Shown piece by piece: positions 10,297 to 21,536 of a stretch of 64,000 nt of DNA. The translations under genes and the position numbers were made by a program. The first letter of the stretch is position 1; each line of letters begins with the position of its first letter. The notes under the pieces were generated by a model, which was not told where the DNA came from, made no database searches, and was given only the letters and a program-made list of their open reading frames with translations. This DNA is from Ligustrum vulgare. Lineage: Eukaryota > Streptophyta > Magnoliopsida > Lamiales > Oleaceae. The stretch lies in NCBI GenBank assembly GCA_963555705.1, contig OY743170.1, positions 31,013,362 to 31,077,361 on the forward strand, read 5' to 3'.

Positions 10297-11034
10297 TCAG
10301 TAGTCAGCCGATTCTGCTCCACCTTTTGGACAATTTCTTCTTACGTGACCGGATTGTCTACAGTTCCAACATACAACTTTCTTCTTCATGGAGTTACCAC
10401 TCTTCCACTTTTCAGTAACAAGCAAATTATTTCCAGATGAAATATCACCTCCACCCAATCTCCGTTCTTCAGAGATCAACTTACTTGTAACTTCTGCAAA
10501 GTCCACCGTTTCCTTCCCGTACATCAAAATCGGCTTGATGTGCTCAAACGTGGATGGAAGAGACCAGATGAGCCTCAACGCTTTATCTTCAACTTTGACT
10601 CCAATAGATTCCAATTCAGAAACAATCCCGTTAAGAACACTAAGATGGTCGGATATTTTTGTATCTGCGCTCATTCTCAACGAATGAGATTGTTCCTTCA
10701 GATATAAGCGATTTGACAAGTTCTTCGTCTGATACAATTCTTTTAGTTTTTCCCAAAGTTACTTAGAAGCAGATATCCCATGAATATTTGCAAGAACATT
10801 CTTGATCAAATAAAGTCGTATTATACTAGCAGCTCTCAAATCTAAATCTTCACAATCTTCATCAATCTTACTGGATTCAGTTTCTTTTTCTTTTCCTTTG
10901 TCAGAACTTTCGGTTGGTTTTCCTTTCAAAGTTTTGTGCAGACCCGCCTGAATTAAAATATCATTGACTTGTACTTGCCACAAGCCAAAATTAATTTTTG
11001 CATCAAATTTCTCCATGTCGTACTTGACAGACAT
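10297..11034 (-). pseudogene. Copia gag polyprotein with zinc knuckle, one premature stop
   Basis: The likely start is the ATG at 11034, giving MSVKYDMEKFDAKINFGLW, a typical opening of plant Copia Gag (UBN2 family), which assembles the virus-like particle. The central region includes HLSVLNGIVSELESIG and SLPSTFEHI. A CX2CX4HX4C zinc knuckle, CWNCRQSGHVRRNC, that binds the element RNA lies near 10325-10370. The frame is the same throughout, but one in-frame TAA near 10760 follows SASK. Apart from this the gag is complete at about 245 residues. A stop follows soon after the knuckle and no pol is present. Confidence 0.85.
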
Positions 11035-11073
11035 ATTTTCTTTTGCTCCAATAAAATTTTCGAACCACCTGAC

Positions 11074-11085
11074 GCTCTGATACCA
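11074..11085 (-). other. Primer-binding site of gag-only Copia
   Basis: Plus strand GCTCTGATACCA is the exact complement of TGGTATCAGAGC, the initiator-methionine tRNA type primer site used by many plant Copia elements. It lies 2 bp from the LTR at 11088. Confidence 0.85.
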
Positions 11086-11087
11086 CT

Positions 11088-11595
11088 TGTTAGGAATTAC
11101 AGGTTGATTCCCCTTCTTTAACCCACAAGATCTTTTGACGTTCAAGAATTAATTGAGCAACAAGAAAATAAATATAACAACAACGCAAAATTTACGGATC
11201 GCTAAAGCCTTTCACTATATATTAAATTGTTACAAATATATAGAATTTCACTCACCAACCCAATCAACAGACCCCAGAGACAATACTAATAATGAACTTC
11301 TATCTAACCCAAGTTTCTACCATTTGAATTATCACACAAAGAGTTCACAAAAAATTATAAAGATAAAGCTCTCCAATTTTCTCTCTAATTAGTCTCACAT
11401 AAGATTCACAATATTATGGTTCCCTAACACACATATTTATAGGTAAAAAACAACACCTAGAATATGTAGAATTCTTGTCCAAGTAAGTTTCCTTATTGAA
11501 GTAGAATACCAAAATAAAGTATTTTATTTTCCTTTTCACCTTTAAGTTGATCTCCAAGATATTTCGATTCTTAATTTAGGTCAGATATTCCAACA
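11088..11595 (-). repeat. 5' LTR of gag-only Copia
   Basis: Starts TGTTAGGAATTAC next to the primer site and ends ATTCCAACA. A few substitutions distinguish it from the left LTR. Confidence 0.85.
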
Positions 11596-12254
11596 ACTTC
11601 GAAAAACTAGTACAAAAGAGTGAAGAATCAAAATATTAAATTTCACGAAAAATGAATTTGGATACCTTTACCACATCCAAGTTATCCGTTCTTTATTGTG
11701 TCCCATCCTTCCACAACTTTTCCTTTTTTTTTTTTTTTAAATAATGAAGTAAAATGTAAGTTTCAATTTTCTTCATTCGAACTGACATGTTATATTCTAG
11801 CACTTAATTTTTTTCGCCATATAACCTTAAAAGGGTTGTAGTAGAAGAATTGAACTCGTGAATGGATCAAGACTCAAGGTCAAGTTTTTAAATTCACGAA
11901 TTCTGCAGAATGTCTTGTGCCATCATAGTATAATACAAATTACGATTAAGCAAGTTTTTGAAACCACATAATTTTTCAAATCTTTTTAATCAAATACAAC
12001 CACTCTTTAATTTTCAACCATACATTTTATCTCAAAATCATAAATAAACCAATTTACAAGCCGCTACAGTATTACCAAATGGAGGCGAAGTATTACAAGA
12101 ATAGTCGATTAAGAAAAAAAAATTAAAATTGAAATGGGTAAAATTTAAGAGCGTGTATTACACAATACTAACAAGTTGCATGTACAGTGGGAAGGTTCTT
12201 AATTTGGATGGGCAGCTGAACTTTTTTGACTAATCGCTTCCTTTTTCTATAAAA
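11596..12254. other. No gene recognised; AT-rich
   Basis: Contains a stretch (11968-12085) with AACCATACATTTTA and TATTACCAAATGGAG that recurs in diverged form at 13690-13790 and 20740-20830, so it is probably a short dispersed MITE remnant. No coding potential. Confidence 0.4.
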
Positions 12255-12589
12255 CTAGTATTTCTCCCGTGCGATACACGGAAGTTGTTCAAAAATATTA
12301 ATTTCGATAAGTATTTGAAAAACTATAATATTTATACATAATTAAAACAAATTTAAAATACATGAAAAATAATATTATATCACAATATATACATGATTGT
12401 TAATTTCAATAATTTTATGAGTTATCATTAAATTCAAAGAAAGTGCAAATTTAGTAATTTATTTAATTCTATATCATGTTTGATGTAATATTATAAGTAC
12501 AATATTAATTTTGTGGAATACATCAATATTAATTTTAAAAATGGTGTCAACCGACTGCTGACACCGTTACTTTTGCTTGGAAATCAATT

Positions 12590-13255
12590 GTGAAATAGAG
12601 ACATAATATGTTAAATTACTTTAAAATATCACTTTTCTTTACTATAAGAACAAAATAAAGATCTGTTCAATAACTTTATTTTATCGTGTATAAATAGAAT
12701 TTTTATTTATTTTTTGACATGCAAATCAAGTATTTTTGAAATAATGGGTCTCATTATTTTTCAAACTACAATAGATTATTTTAATAATAGAAGACAATTT
12801 ATATAGTGAATTAATAAATTATCGTTATTTGCTTCTCAAATGTTAACTTCTTTTTTTTGTTCCATCTTCCATTGGAAAACTCAAATCACACAATAATATG
12901 TAGGATAAATAATTCATAAAATATGATTCGTAATAATAAAGATTAAAAATGATAATAGTCAAAACATAATTATAATATTGATAGTTACACATATGGTTTG
13001 TAATATATTAAAATACGAATAACAAATAAATAAAATACCTTGTCAAATAATAATATTGAATAACTATAAAATCAACATGAAATAGAGACATAATATGCTA
13101 AACTATTTTAAAATATAATTTTTCTTTTCTAAAAGAAAAAAATAAAGATCTATGTAATAACTCTATTTTATCGTTTATAAACAGAATTTTTTGTTCATTT
13201 TCTAACATGAAAATCACGTATTCTTAAAATAATGTGTCTCATTATTTGCTTCTCG
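12590..13255. repeat. Direct duplication inside the Helitron
   Basis: A block of roughly 170 bp at 12590-12790 recurs at 13078-13255 in the same orientation. Both start TGAAATAGAGACATAATATG and share AATAAAGATCT, CTCATTATTTGCTTCTC-like and TTTATCGT phrases, with some 10-15% divergence by eye. The offset is about 488 bp. Confidence 0.7.
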
Positions 13256-13389
13256 TATTTTATCTTTTTTCTTTTCCAATTTCCATTAAAAAACACCAAT
13301 CAAAAATAACACATAAGATAAATAATTCATAAATATTAACATTAACATTAAATAAAAAAGGCAAAAAGAAAAAAAAAAATAGACATGCG

Positions 13390-13459
13390 GCTGTCATCTG
13401 ACAGCAGTATGTTTCCAATTCAAATTTGAATTTGAATTGGGATGTCCATCTGACATCCC
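13390..13459. other. Three adjacent perfect hairpins in the Helitron
   Basis: Stem 1 is GCTGTCA with TGACAGC (13390-13405, 2-nt loop). Stem 2 is CCAATTCAAATT with AATTTGAATTGG (13415-13440, 2-nt loop). Stem 3 is GGGATGTC with GACATCCC (13439-13459, 5-nt loop). Stems 1 and 3 share the core CATCTGACA. Confidence 0.8.
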
Positions 13460-13546
13460 ATTTTAACGAAAAAAAAGGGGGCGAATGAACAGTAAATGGC
13501 GACAACTTCTAGAGCAAAACTTTTCCATTAGCAAATATAGTATAGA

Positions 13547-13968
13547 TTTTACATGTAAAAATAAAATGTGAACACATGTCTATCTTTTTCCTCTTTTCGT
13601 CGTACCCACTACAGTCAGTTCACACTTCACCTCAGTTCTTTGATTATTATTACAATTTATAAATAATAAAATTTTTCAAATTAATTTTTAACCATACACA
13701 TTTTTATTTTCTATTTTTAACCACACAATTTACTTAAAAAATATAAATAATTCAATTTATAATTATTACAACGCTACCAAATATAGCCTTAGAAATCCAT
13801 GTTCATTATTTGATTTGATTGAGTGTCTGAAAACGTAAAAGAAAATTTTATGACACCTGGTTTGTTCAAATTACCTTTTTCTTTTTTCATTGAAAATATT
13901 GTTTTTTAATTATCTTTCATATAATTAATAATCTTCGACAATTAGCTATTTTTAAAGGTTTTATATAT
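13547..13968. other. AT-rich spacer, no gene
   Basis: Includes a diverged copy of the short dispersed repeat also seen at 11968-12085 (AACCATACACATTT, CTACCAAATATAGCC). Nothing else recognisable. Confidence 0.4.
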
Positions 13969-14398
13969 AACTACGAGAAATTGAGTTAATAACAACGTCA
14001 AAAGTCGTCATTGTAGGTCCAAAAGTTGCCTCTATTGATCATTAGCGATGACAGTGTCGTCGCAAAGCGTCGTCGCATTACGCCCGTGGCTGAAGATCAA
14101 TAGGACGACTATGTCATTGCTATTTCCCCTGGGGCAATTGCGACGACTATTAAAGACGACATTGTTTTCTCTAATAGTAAAATATTTTAATTAATAATTA
14201 ATTTAATTTATTTTGACTTGACACGACCCATTTTCAACCCAACTCAAATTCGAAACAGACCCGCCAACCCGCGTTTTTTTTAATTAATTCATAATGATAA
14301 TTGTGCAAGGGTTGATTCAAACTCGTGACCTAATTATTGTTGGATGGCAACCGAACCACTGAGGCAAGTGTTCTTGTGTTTATTTTTGTTTTAACAAA

Positions 14399-14424
14399 CT
14401 AATATTTCACCCGTGCGATACACG
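14399..14424 (-). mobile_element. Degenerate Helitron 3' end
   Basis: Minus strand shows a CGTGTATCGCACGGG hairpin followed by GTGAAATATTAG then T, closely related to the 3' end at 12255. The terminal tetranucleotide is TTAG rather than CTAG. The 5' end was not located. It lies inside the CACTA element. Confidence 0.45.
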
Positions 14425-15163
14425 AAAGTTATTATCTGCAATATCGATTTCAATAAATATTCGTAAAATTTTAGTACTTATACATAATCAACACATATAT
14501 AAATGTATAAAAAAGAATTCTCTATTGCAATAATTATTAGAATTCAAAAAATAACATAAGTAATTCAAATTATTAAAAAATTCTTTGAATAGTAAATATT
14601 AATTTATATATTTAAACAATAAATTATTATTTATTTCAATAATTTTTATGAATTATTAATAACTTCATTTAAAATGTAAATTTAGTAATTTTTTAATGGT
14701 ACATCATATTTGATATAATATTATGTGCACGAATATTGATGCATGTGAAAGGTATTAACATATTTCTCATAACTTCTATATTTGCCTATTGTATTTAACG
14801 TACTTTTTAATTTTCATTCAAAACCATCAATCACAATAATTAATAAAGAAATAATCAAAATATTTGAATTTAACCAATAAAACTTTATTTACAAAAATAA
14901 GTAGTTAAAATAATAATTTTGAAAATCTAGCGATTATCATGATACGACAACCGAGTAAAGTTGGAGATTACAAAATTATACCGAAAAGTATACCCTACAA
15001 TCTTTAAAAAAATTATTAAAATTAAGAATGATTAAAAAATATTAATCATTCTATTAATATTATTAACTAAAAAAAAAAAATCCAAGCATTAACTCCTTGA
15101 TTCAACAATTAAATTTGTTCCAACAATTAAATCCAAGCATTAGTTAACATAACAAATTATATT

Positions 15164-15164
<1 letters not shown>

Positions 15165-15221
<57 letters not shown>
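15165..15221. repeat. (TAA)n microsatellite
   Basis: About 19 uninterrupted TAA units. Confidence 0.95.
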
Positions 15222-15224
<3 letters not shown>

Positions 15225-15799
15225 TTTGTTCCAACAATTAAATTTAATATTCTATAAATATAAATAATCGAAATGATACCAACAAAAAAAAAAAATTCGA
15301 AAAAAACTAGGGACAACTACTTGATTCATCGCAATAGGGCCCCCTATTGCAAGGACTATTGGTGTCGTCGCAAGTTTTATTGCGATGACACAGAGTCGTC
15401 GCAAATTTTTTTGTGACGAGAACAAAAGTCGCAAATGAGGGCCCTATTGCGACGATTCTTTTTGTCGTCGCAAATGGGCCTTCAATAGAGACGACTTCAA
15501 GAGTCGTCGCTAATTTTCGTGTTAATTGCACCTGTTTCTTGTAGTGTAAATATTGTTCATTTAATTAATATATAAAATTCAAAATAAAAGTATCCACAAA
15601 AATACAATTGATCTACTTGGGTTGCACTTTTACAATACTCAAATCATGAATTCGAATCACAAATGCAACAATATAATCTTGATTTACATAAAATTATACA
15701 TGATACTTCTTGGGTGGGCGGGTCGGCTGAGTTGTTGAGTTGGGCCATAGGGGAACGTGTCTAATCAGGTATATCATTTTTTTTTATAAATTAAATTCA

Positions 15800-16112
15800 G
15801 TATTTTGTGATGAAAGGTGTAATCATTACCAATGTAAATTCGGTTGGTAATACTTGGCAACATTACCACTAAAATTTTGGTTGGTAAAATGGTACATCAT
15901 CGACGAAATTTTGAATCATTACCAACGAAATTTCCTTAGCTAAAGGGACATATGTATTGTTAATTGATATTTTGTTGTTAACTTTCAGTCACCCTCAAAA
16001 TAGAACCCGGATGTCAGTTGAATTTTTTTTTTGTAGATGAAACTCATTAAAAATTGATTTTAGAGCTTCAGCACTGAAAAATTCGTGCCTAAAGACCTGA
16101 TTTTTAGTAGTG
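15800..16112. mobile_element. Truncated CACTA terminus
   Basis: Ends TTTTTAGTAGTG at 16112 (inverted: CACTACTAAAAATCAG), a CACTA terminus. Preceding it at 15815-15945 are repeated GGTTGGTAA/ATTACCAA words in both orientations, which look like its subterminal repeats. I could not find the opposite end, so it is probably truncated. Confidence 0.5.
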
Positions 16113-16900
16113 ATATTGTCTGTCACAAGCCCCTAATTTCTTTTAAATTTTTTGAGAACAAAAATTGTTTATATGACATATTTTAAACGGTAACTAGTGT
16201 GCAAGTGATGTTAGAATTATTTTTGTATCAGTGAAATAGCTCTCGATATACTTCATATATAGATAGCTAAATCTTTGGATTTTTGCAATTATAGTTAAAA
16301 AACTTGGTAACACCCTAGCAATTTATAAATTGTTTAATTTATGTTTTTGAGGTAAAAATGTGTGTGATTAAATTATTATTTTTTTTTTTAAATTGTGCTG
16401 TCTACAAATTGATTTATAAATTTTAATGATTATTTTAAAGAACAAGGTTTTAATATCAGTGAAGGTACATATTACTTGGTAATAGTGTGTATTTAATAAT
16501 ACAACTAGTGTTACATTTTTGCGATACATAGTCATTTGTTAATCACATATATCAAATTTATACGATAACATATTAAATGAACATTTAATTAAAAAAGAGA
16601 AACAAATAAAGACAATTAATTGAAAAAAATGTTTAATTATACATACCTTGTTTTTTTTTCACAGTTCCTATGTTTACCGTTCTAGAAAGTTTCTTTAAAT
16701 ATTGTAATTGTAATTTAAATTGATTGAAAGTTTAAAACGAGAAAAAAAAATTACATTTGAATAGAATTTGTAATAAGAAAAAAATAGATATTTGTGTTAT
16801 AAGTCAGAATTTTATTAAAATGGAAAGGAAAAGAAAAAATAGATCGATGAACACTCATATTTCATTTTCTATTTGAAAGAAAAAAATATATATATGTGAT

Positions 16901-16925
16901 ATTATTATTATTATTATTATTATTT
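16901..16925. repeat. (ATT)n microsatellite
   Basis: Eight ATT units in repeat copy A. Confidence 0.9.
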
Positions 16926-18044
16926 TATTTTTTATTTTTTTCTTTGTAAAATTGTAATTGATATTTAAGAGGGGAAGGCAGGCTCAGAAACTTTGAGACC
17001 TGGAAAACACGACTATTTAAAAACTACATCCAATTGGATTATTTAAATCTAAATTTTGTCCAAAATGAATAATAAATATTTAATTAATATTACGTACCAT
17101 ATTAGGAAATATGTTTTAGGTGGGAAAATGGGCCAACAAAATGTGACTTTTCATTTTTCACCCATCAGCCAAAGGTTCTGTGATCGAGAAAAAAAATATA
17201 TTTTTATATGTTTTAAAATTACGTGTTTGAACACAACTTATTTTGAAATAGAATGAATTTGTTAGCATGCCTTTATTTTTATTTTTATAAAAATTAGTTA
17301 AACTAATTAATAATGTCTGTAATATATATTTGCACATTTCGATTATTTAAATGAATATTATTAAACATAAATAAATGAAAAAAATGATTAAGTAAATAAA
17401 ATTAGTTTTAAAATGATAAATGAATTGACCGAAATATGAAATTGCAAAAACTATTCGGACTTAATTGAATTTACTAAAAAAGTTCGAATGTTTATTATTT
17501 CTTTTAATTTGATAATAAAAGCAACTAGAATTGAAATTAATTATTTGGGATCAAATTAAGTTTAGTTAAGAAATTATAAATATCATTGCAGGACTTAAAA
17601 AAATCAATTTTGAAATAGTAGGATATTGGGAAAAATTAAAAGGTACAAAATAAAACTTTTACCTTTAATATTTGATGTAATTTTAGAGACGACATGTTTA
17701 CCGTTGTCTCTCACTTGTGAGTTCGTATTAAAGTTTTCGTTGAGATCTTTGATTTAACACCATATTGCATATTTTTTTATTTCAAAATAATTGTATAATT
17801 ATCAAAAGTATTCTAATTTGTTGAAATATTTCCATTTTATGAAAGGGGGTTTAGGCGGGGAAAACTCCAAAACCTTTTTTGGGAAGTGCATTCCCTTTGT
17901 ATATTATTAGTGTTACACTTATACAATGCATGATCATTTTCTTTACTCACATATATCAAATTGATGTGTTAACATACGACATAAATATTTAATTAAATAT
18001 GAGTAACGAAGGAAGACAATTATTTTTTTTAAAAAAAGAATACA

Positions 18045-18080
<36 letters not shown>
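18045..18080. repeat. (ATT)n microsatellite
   Basis: Twelve ATT units in repeat copy B. Confidence 0.9.
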
Positions 18081-18083
<3 letters not shown>

Positions 18084-18929
18084 TTCTAGGAAATTTCTTT
18101 AAGTATTGTAAGGGGCTTCGTGCACTGAGAAAATGCCCTAGCGACGAGAAAGCGGCCACTAGTTAGATTTAAATCTTAACTTGGAAAAATAAAATTACAT
18201 TTAAATAAATTTTGCAATAATTTAAAAAATAGTTATATCAGCTATATATGTTCAGAATTTTATTAAAATAAAAAGGGAAAGAAATATAGATCAATGAACT
18301 CTCCTATTTCATCCTCTTTTATTTTCTATTTTTAAACAACAACAAAAAAATTTGCGTTATATTAACAATTTCATTTTTTATGTAATTGATTTTCAAGAGG
18401 AGAATGCAGACCAAGAAACTTCAGGACCTTAAAAACGTGGCTATTTAAAATATGCATTTAGTTGGATTATTTTAAATCTAAATTTTGTCCAAAATGAATA
18501 ATAAATAGTTTATTAATATTACTTACCATTTTAGGAAATATGTTTTAGACGAAAAAATGGGTCAATACTTATTTTGGGAAGTGCTCTTCCTTTATGTATT
18601 ACATTTTTCTCTTGGAACATATTTAGTTCTTGTTTGAGTCCTCATTATCTACAAAATAAGATTTATAATAGTGATTTTTTTGAGAATGTGTACTTAAGAA
18701 CCGTTTGAGACAGTAAATCTTAGGAGAATGAGTTGTTAAAAAGTAGGTTTTTTGAATTTATATGTAGATTATATTATTAGTAGAATATTGGTTGAAAATG
18801 AGTTTTAAAAAATGAGGTTTTGAATAAGTGGTGCCTAATATGGGCTAATTTTTTTACCGAGTGGCCACAATTTTAATAGTTAGAAACTTGAATGACTTAC
18901 TATAAAAAAAAACTTCAATGATCATTTGC

Positions 18930-20105
18930 ATATCTCATTTGCATAAGGAAAAATATATTACCACCACAAAACCTAAACACACCACATTATACTACCACCA
19001 CTAATAAAATATCTTTTTTTATAAATACACCACAATATAAATGCAAATATACCCCTTATTTAAATTTAAAACAAGAAAATGATAAAAAAGTACACCACAG
19101 TCCCAGATCAAAATCATGGCTTCCTTCTCAAATCTCATCCCTACCAAAGTCTAAGACCCTCAATCTAATCTTTCATTTGCCATTTCCAATTCTCAGTCCA
19201 TCTAAATCCACTGTTCATTTCGTAACTTTCGACATCTTTTATTCTCTGTCCATGGATAGAGAGTGAGTTTAAGACGTCAGAAAATGGAAAACAGTCATTG
19301 CCTATCTAGTTATTAGCATTCCAGTCAAAGTGTAATGTTGGCAATATTCAATGGCACGATTTCTGGGTTACAAGAGGAAGAGAGATTGCATAATTCCAGT
19401 AGGAAAGAAAGAGAAACACAGAAAGTATCGACGGAGAATTTCTTGAAAAATCATATGGATTACCCAATTTAATTAACTTGTGAAAATGAGCTAGAAACAA
19501 AGTGTGCGGTTGATGTGAAGAGTTCGGTTAAGGGATTGAGCAGTGAAGAATTGGAATCGAAGTTATTTCTTCATCGTAAGTTGATTAGGGAGAGGATATT
19601 ATCAAAGACAACATCGGAAGGTTTGGGGAGCCATGAAGTCAATGTTGAAAAATTGAGTAGTGAACTGAATTTGGAGGCAGCGAATGAGAATCTGATTGCA
19701 TTGGAGTTCTTGACTAGTTTGAGTGAGGAGAAAAGGAAGGTTCATAATGAGACTAATGAGGTTCAAGAAATAGATGATGCCATCACTTCTGGAGCAAAAA
19801 CTTCATCTTTGAATTTATTAACAGGAACAGATATTATTGATGATATGCTAATGGCTGATGAAGATCTCTATGAGCTTGACGACGAAGATGAACAAGAAGC
19901 AGAAATGACCGTGGTGTAGAAGAAGGAGAAATGTTTTTTTTAAAAAAAAAAAAAAAAAGATGAACAAGAAGAAGAAATGGCTGTGGTGTACATAAAATTA
20001 GTAAGAAAAACTAAAAGTGATATTTAAGTCATTGTATTTGTTCTATTTTAATAAATAAGAAAAAAAATTAAAATTGTGGTGTAGAACAAATATAGTCAAC
20101 CCTGT
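18930..20105. mobile_element. Insertion carrying a plant gene fragment
   Basis: This segment interrupts tandem repeat copy B. TACACCACA-type words sit at its left side (19022, 19088; ACCACCACA near 18962) and inverted TGTGGTGTA words at its right side (19986, 20076). GTACACCACAG near 19087 and CTGTGGTGTAC near 19982 form an 11-bp inverted repeat. The cargo looks genic. The outer limits and the class of element are uncertain. Confidence 0.4.
19117..19919 (+). pseudogene. Fragment of an unrecognised plant gene
   Basis: An ATG at 19117 starts MASFSNLIPTKV followed by a stop. The Ser-rich, Asn-rich character of the next 30 codons resembles a chloroplast transit peptide, but stops break it. From 19471 a frame without an ATG stays open to the TAG at 19917. 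It includes ELESKLFLHRKLIRERI, LIALEFLTSLSEEKRK and a very acidic C-terminus (DDMLMADEDLYELDDEDEQ). Base composition is richer in GC than the surroundings. About 30 bp after the stop, and after a run of 16-17 A, the tail DEQEEEMAVV-like sequence is repeated. I do not recognise the family. The lack of a start codon and the upstream stops mark it as a captured or retroposed fragment, not a working gene. Confidence 0.45.
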
Positions 20106-20510
20106 CCATAACTATTCAATTTTAATGCTTGTTGAAGTAATTGAAATTAATTATTTATGACAAAATTAAAATTAGTTAAGAAATTAAAAATATCATTGTA
20201 AGACTTATATAAAACAATCTTGAAATAGTGAGACAATGGAAAAAAGTAAAAGTTATAAAATAAAGTTTTTACCTTTAAGTTTTTATGTGATTCAAGGGAC
20301 GACATATTTACAGTTGACTCTCATTTGTGAGTTCGTATTAAAGTTCTCATCAAAATCTTCGATTTGACATCCATATAATAATATAATTATTTAAAGTATT
20401 TTAATTCATTAAAATACTTCAATGTTAAAAAAGACAGTTTAGACGAGAAAAATTCCAAAACTTTTTTTTGGAAAACGTCTTCCATTTATATATTAAAAAG
20501 ATTATAAAGA

Positions 20511-21439
20511 TATAGATATGTAAGATTTAATTTTATTTTTTATTTTTTTCCATTAACCATTGTCTCAATTTCATATCCTATGCCATAAATCAACACTATA
20601 GTGTTCATTTATTTATTTGTTTAATTATGTGATGGATATGCAACTTTGGAAACTCAGCATGTAAGCGTGTAAGGATGTACATTGCAATTGAGTTAGTTTA
20701 TATATTTCTACGAGATAGTATGCGTCTTTGACAATTTTTTTTTTAAACTTGTTTTTAAATAATAAATTTTCCCAAATTTTTTCTAACCATATAAATTTTT
20801 TTCAAATTATTTCGTAACCACATATTTTACCTCGAAAACACTACATTCTTTGCTTTTAAATAAAAGGAAAATGGTGAAAATTAGGTTTTAGACGGTTTTA
20901 GAATTAATGGGTCAACAATTCAAGAATTCAAAATATCGCGATAAATTGGGTATTACAAAATATCGAGAAAATATCGGGCAATTGGTCACAATTGCTGTCA
21001 AGGTGATTGTGCTAGCACACTAACTGATAAAAATATTCAATTCAACATTTCAACATACAGGCTCAAACACAAGTATAAATACCAGGGCGAATGTTAAAGA
21101 ATTTAATCTTGTGAATTTAGGGCGATTGGGAAAGTGGAGCCATGTTTTGGTGATTAAAGCGTTGGACGGTGTACAATTGAAGAAGCAATTTTTCTCACTT
21201 AACCCGCGATCTAAAAATAATGGTAAATAGAGTCATTATTGACAGTTACTAAAATGTGGGCAGTTAAGAGTGGTACTGTGGGAGGTATTGAAAGGAGTTA
21301 TTGATACACGGTAAGTGAAGATTACAGTCAATTATGAAATTAGAATCATGCAAATACAAAAGGCATGAGCAATATGAAGAAAAGACCGCGAAATAAACTT
21401 TCAAAAAGAGAATGTAATTTTCTTATCTTTAATTTTAAT
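20511..21439. other. No gene; possible remnant of Gypsy 5' LTR
   Basis: Contains a perfect palindrome TGTGCTAGCACA (21008-21019) and a TATAAATACC TATA-like box near 21074, followed by the leader of the Gypsy element. This could be the decayed 5' LTR, but I found no matching copy at the other end of that element. 20740-20830 holds another copy of the short dispersed repeat seen at 11968. Confidence 0.35.
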
Positions 21440-21466
21440 AGATTTCTTTAGTAACTTTGTTTGCTT

Positions 21467-21536
21467 GCCTCCCTTGGAGGCAATTTGAAAATTGAATCTT
21501 TCTAAATCAAACACCCCTAGTTGAGACTTGTCTCAA
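21467..21536 (+). other. Two perfect hairpins in Gypsy leader
   Basis: GCCTCC-CTT-GGAGGC lies at 21467-21481 and TTGAGAC-TT-GTCTCAA at 21521-21536. They sit about 400 bp after a TATA-like box and before gag, so they would be in the leader RNA. Confidence 0.6.

Larger units (their letters stand above)
9375..11595 (-). mobile_element. Gag-only Copia retrotransposon with two LTRs
   Basis: LTRs at 9375-9883 (509 bp) and 11088-11595 (508 bp) begin TGTT and end AACA and look roughly 95% alike by eye. Between them are a primer site (11074-11085), a gag frame and a polypurine tract, but no protease, integrase or reverse transcriptase. Flanking 5-mers GCTTC (9370-9374) and ACTTC (11596-11600) are a near-perfect target duplication. 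Elements with only gag are known in plants as terminal-repeat gag elements and depend on autonomous relatives. Confidence 0.85.
12255..13546 (-). mobile_element. Non-autonomous Helitron
   Basis: On the minus strand the 5' end reads TCTATACTATAT (at 13546) preceded by A. The 3' end has a hairpin CCGTG-CGATA-CACGG type (12267-12281) followed about 8 nt later by CTAG (12258-12255) and then T. This is the Helitron signature: TC start, hairpin plus CTRR end, insertion between A and T without target duplication. The 1292-bp body is AT-rich, carries an internal direct duplication and three adjacent hairpins, and has no Rep/helicase gene. Confidence 0.7.
13969..15546. mobile_element. Non-autonomous CACTA element with GTCGTCGC subterminal repeats
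   Basis: The right end reads, inverted, CACTACAAGAAACAGG, a canonical plant CACTA terminus. The left end is its degenerate partner (AACTACGAGAAA from 13969). Both subterminal regions (13995-14160 and 15305-15515) are dense in GTCGTCGCAA/TTGCGACGAC words in opposite orientation, as expected of transposase-binding repeats. The interior is AT-rich, has no transposase, and includes a Helitron-like 3' end. The 3-bp target duplication is not preserved. Confidence 0.7.
16508..20510 (+). repeat. Two tandem copies of a ~1.4-kb repeat unit, second one interrupted
   Basis: Copy A is about 16508-17908. Copy B begins at 17909 with the same TAGTGTTACA start, runs to about 18600, and resumes at about 20110-20510. 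Shared blocks include AAATTTTGTCCAAAATGAAT (17050 and 18480), TAGGAAATATGTTTTAG and GTGAGTTCGTATTAAAGTT (17716 and 20326). Each copy ends in a small hairpin (GGGAA/TTCCC near 17880; GGAA/TTCC near 20470) followed by a TATATTA tail, which hints at a Helitron-type terminus. No gene is in the unit itself. Confidence 0.6.

Noticed and set aside
19515..19919. Complete small protein-coding gene starting at 19515
   Set aside because: The codon at 19515 is GTG and no in-frame ATG precedes the acidic C-terminal part. Upstream sequence has stops. It is better called a gene fragment.
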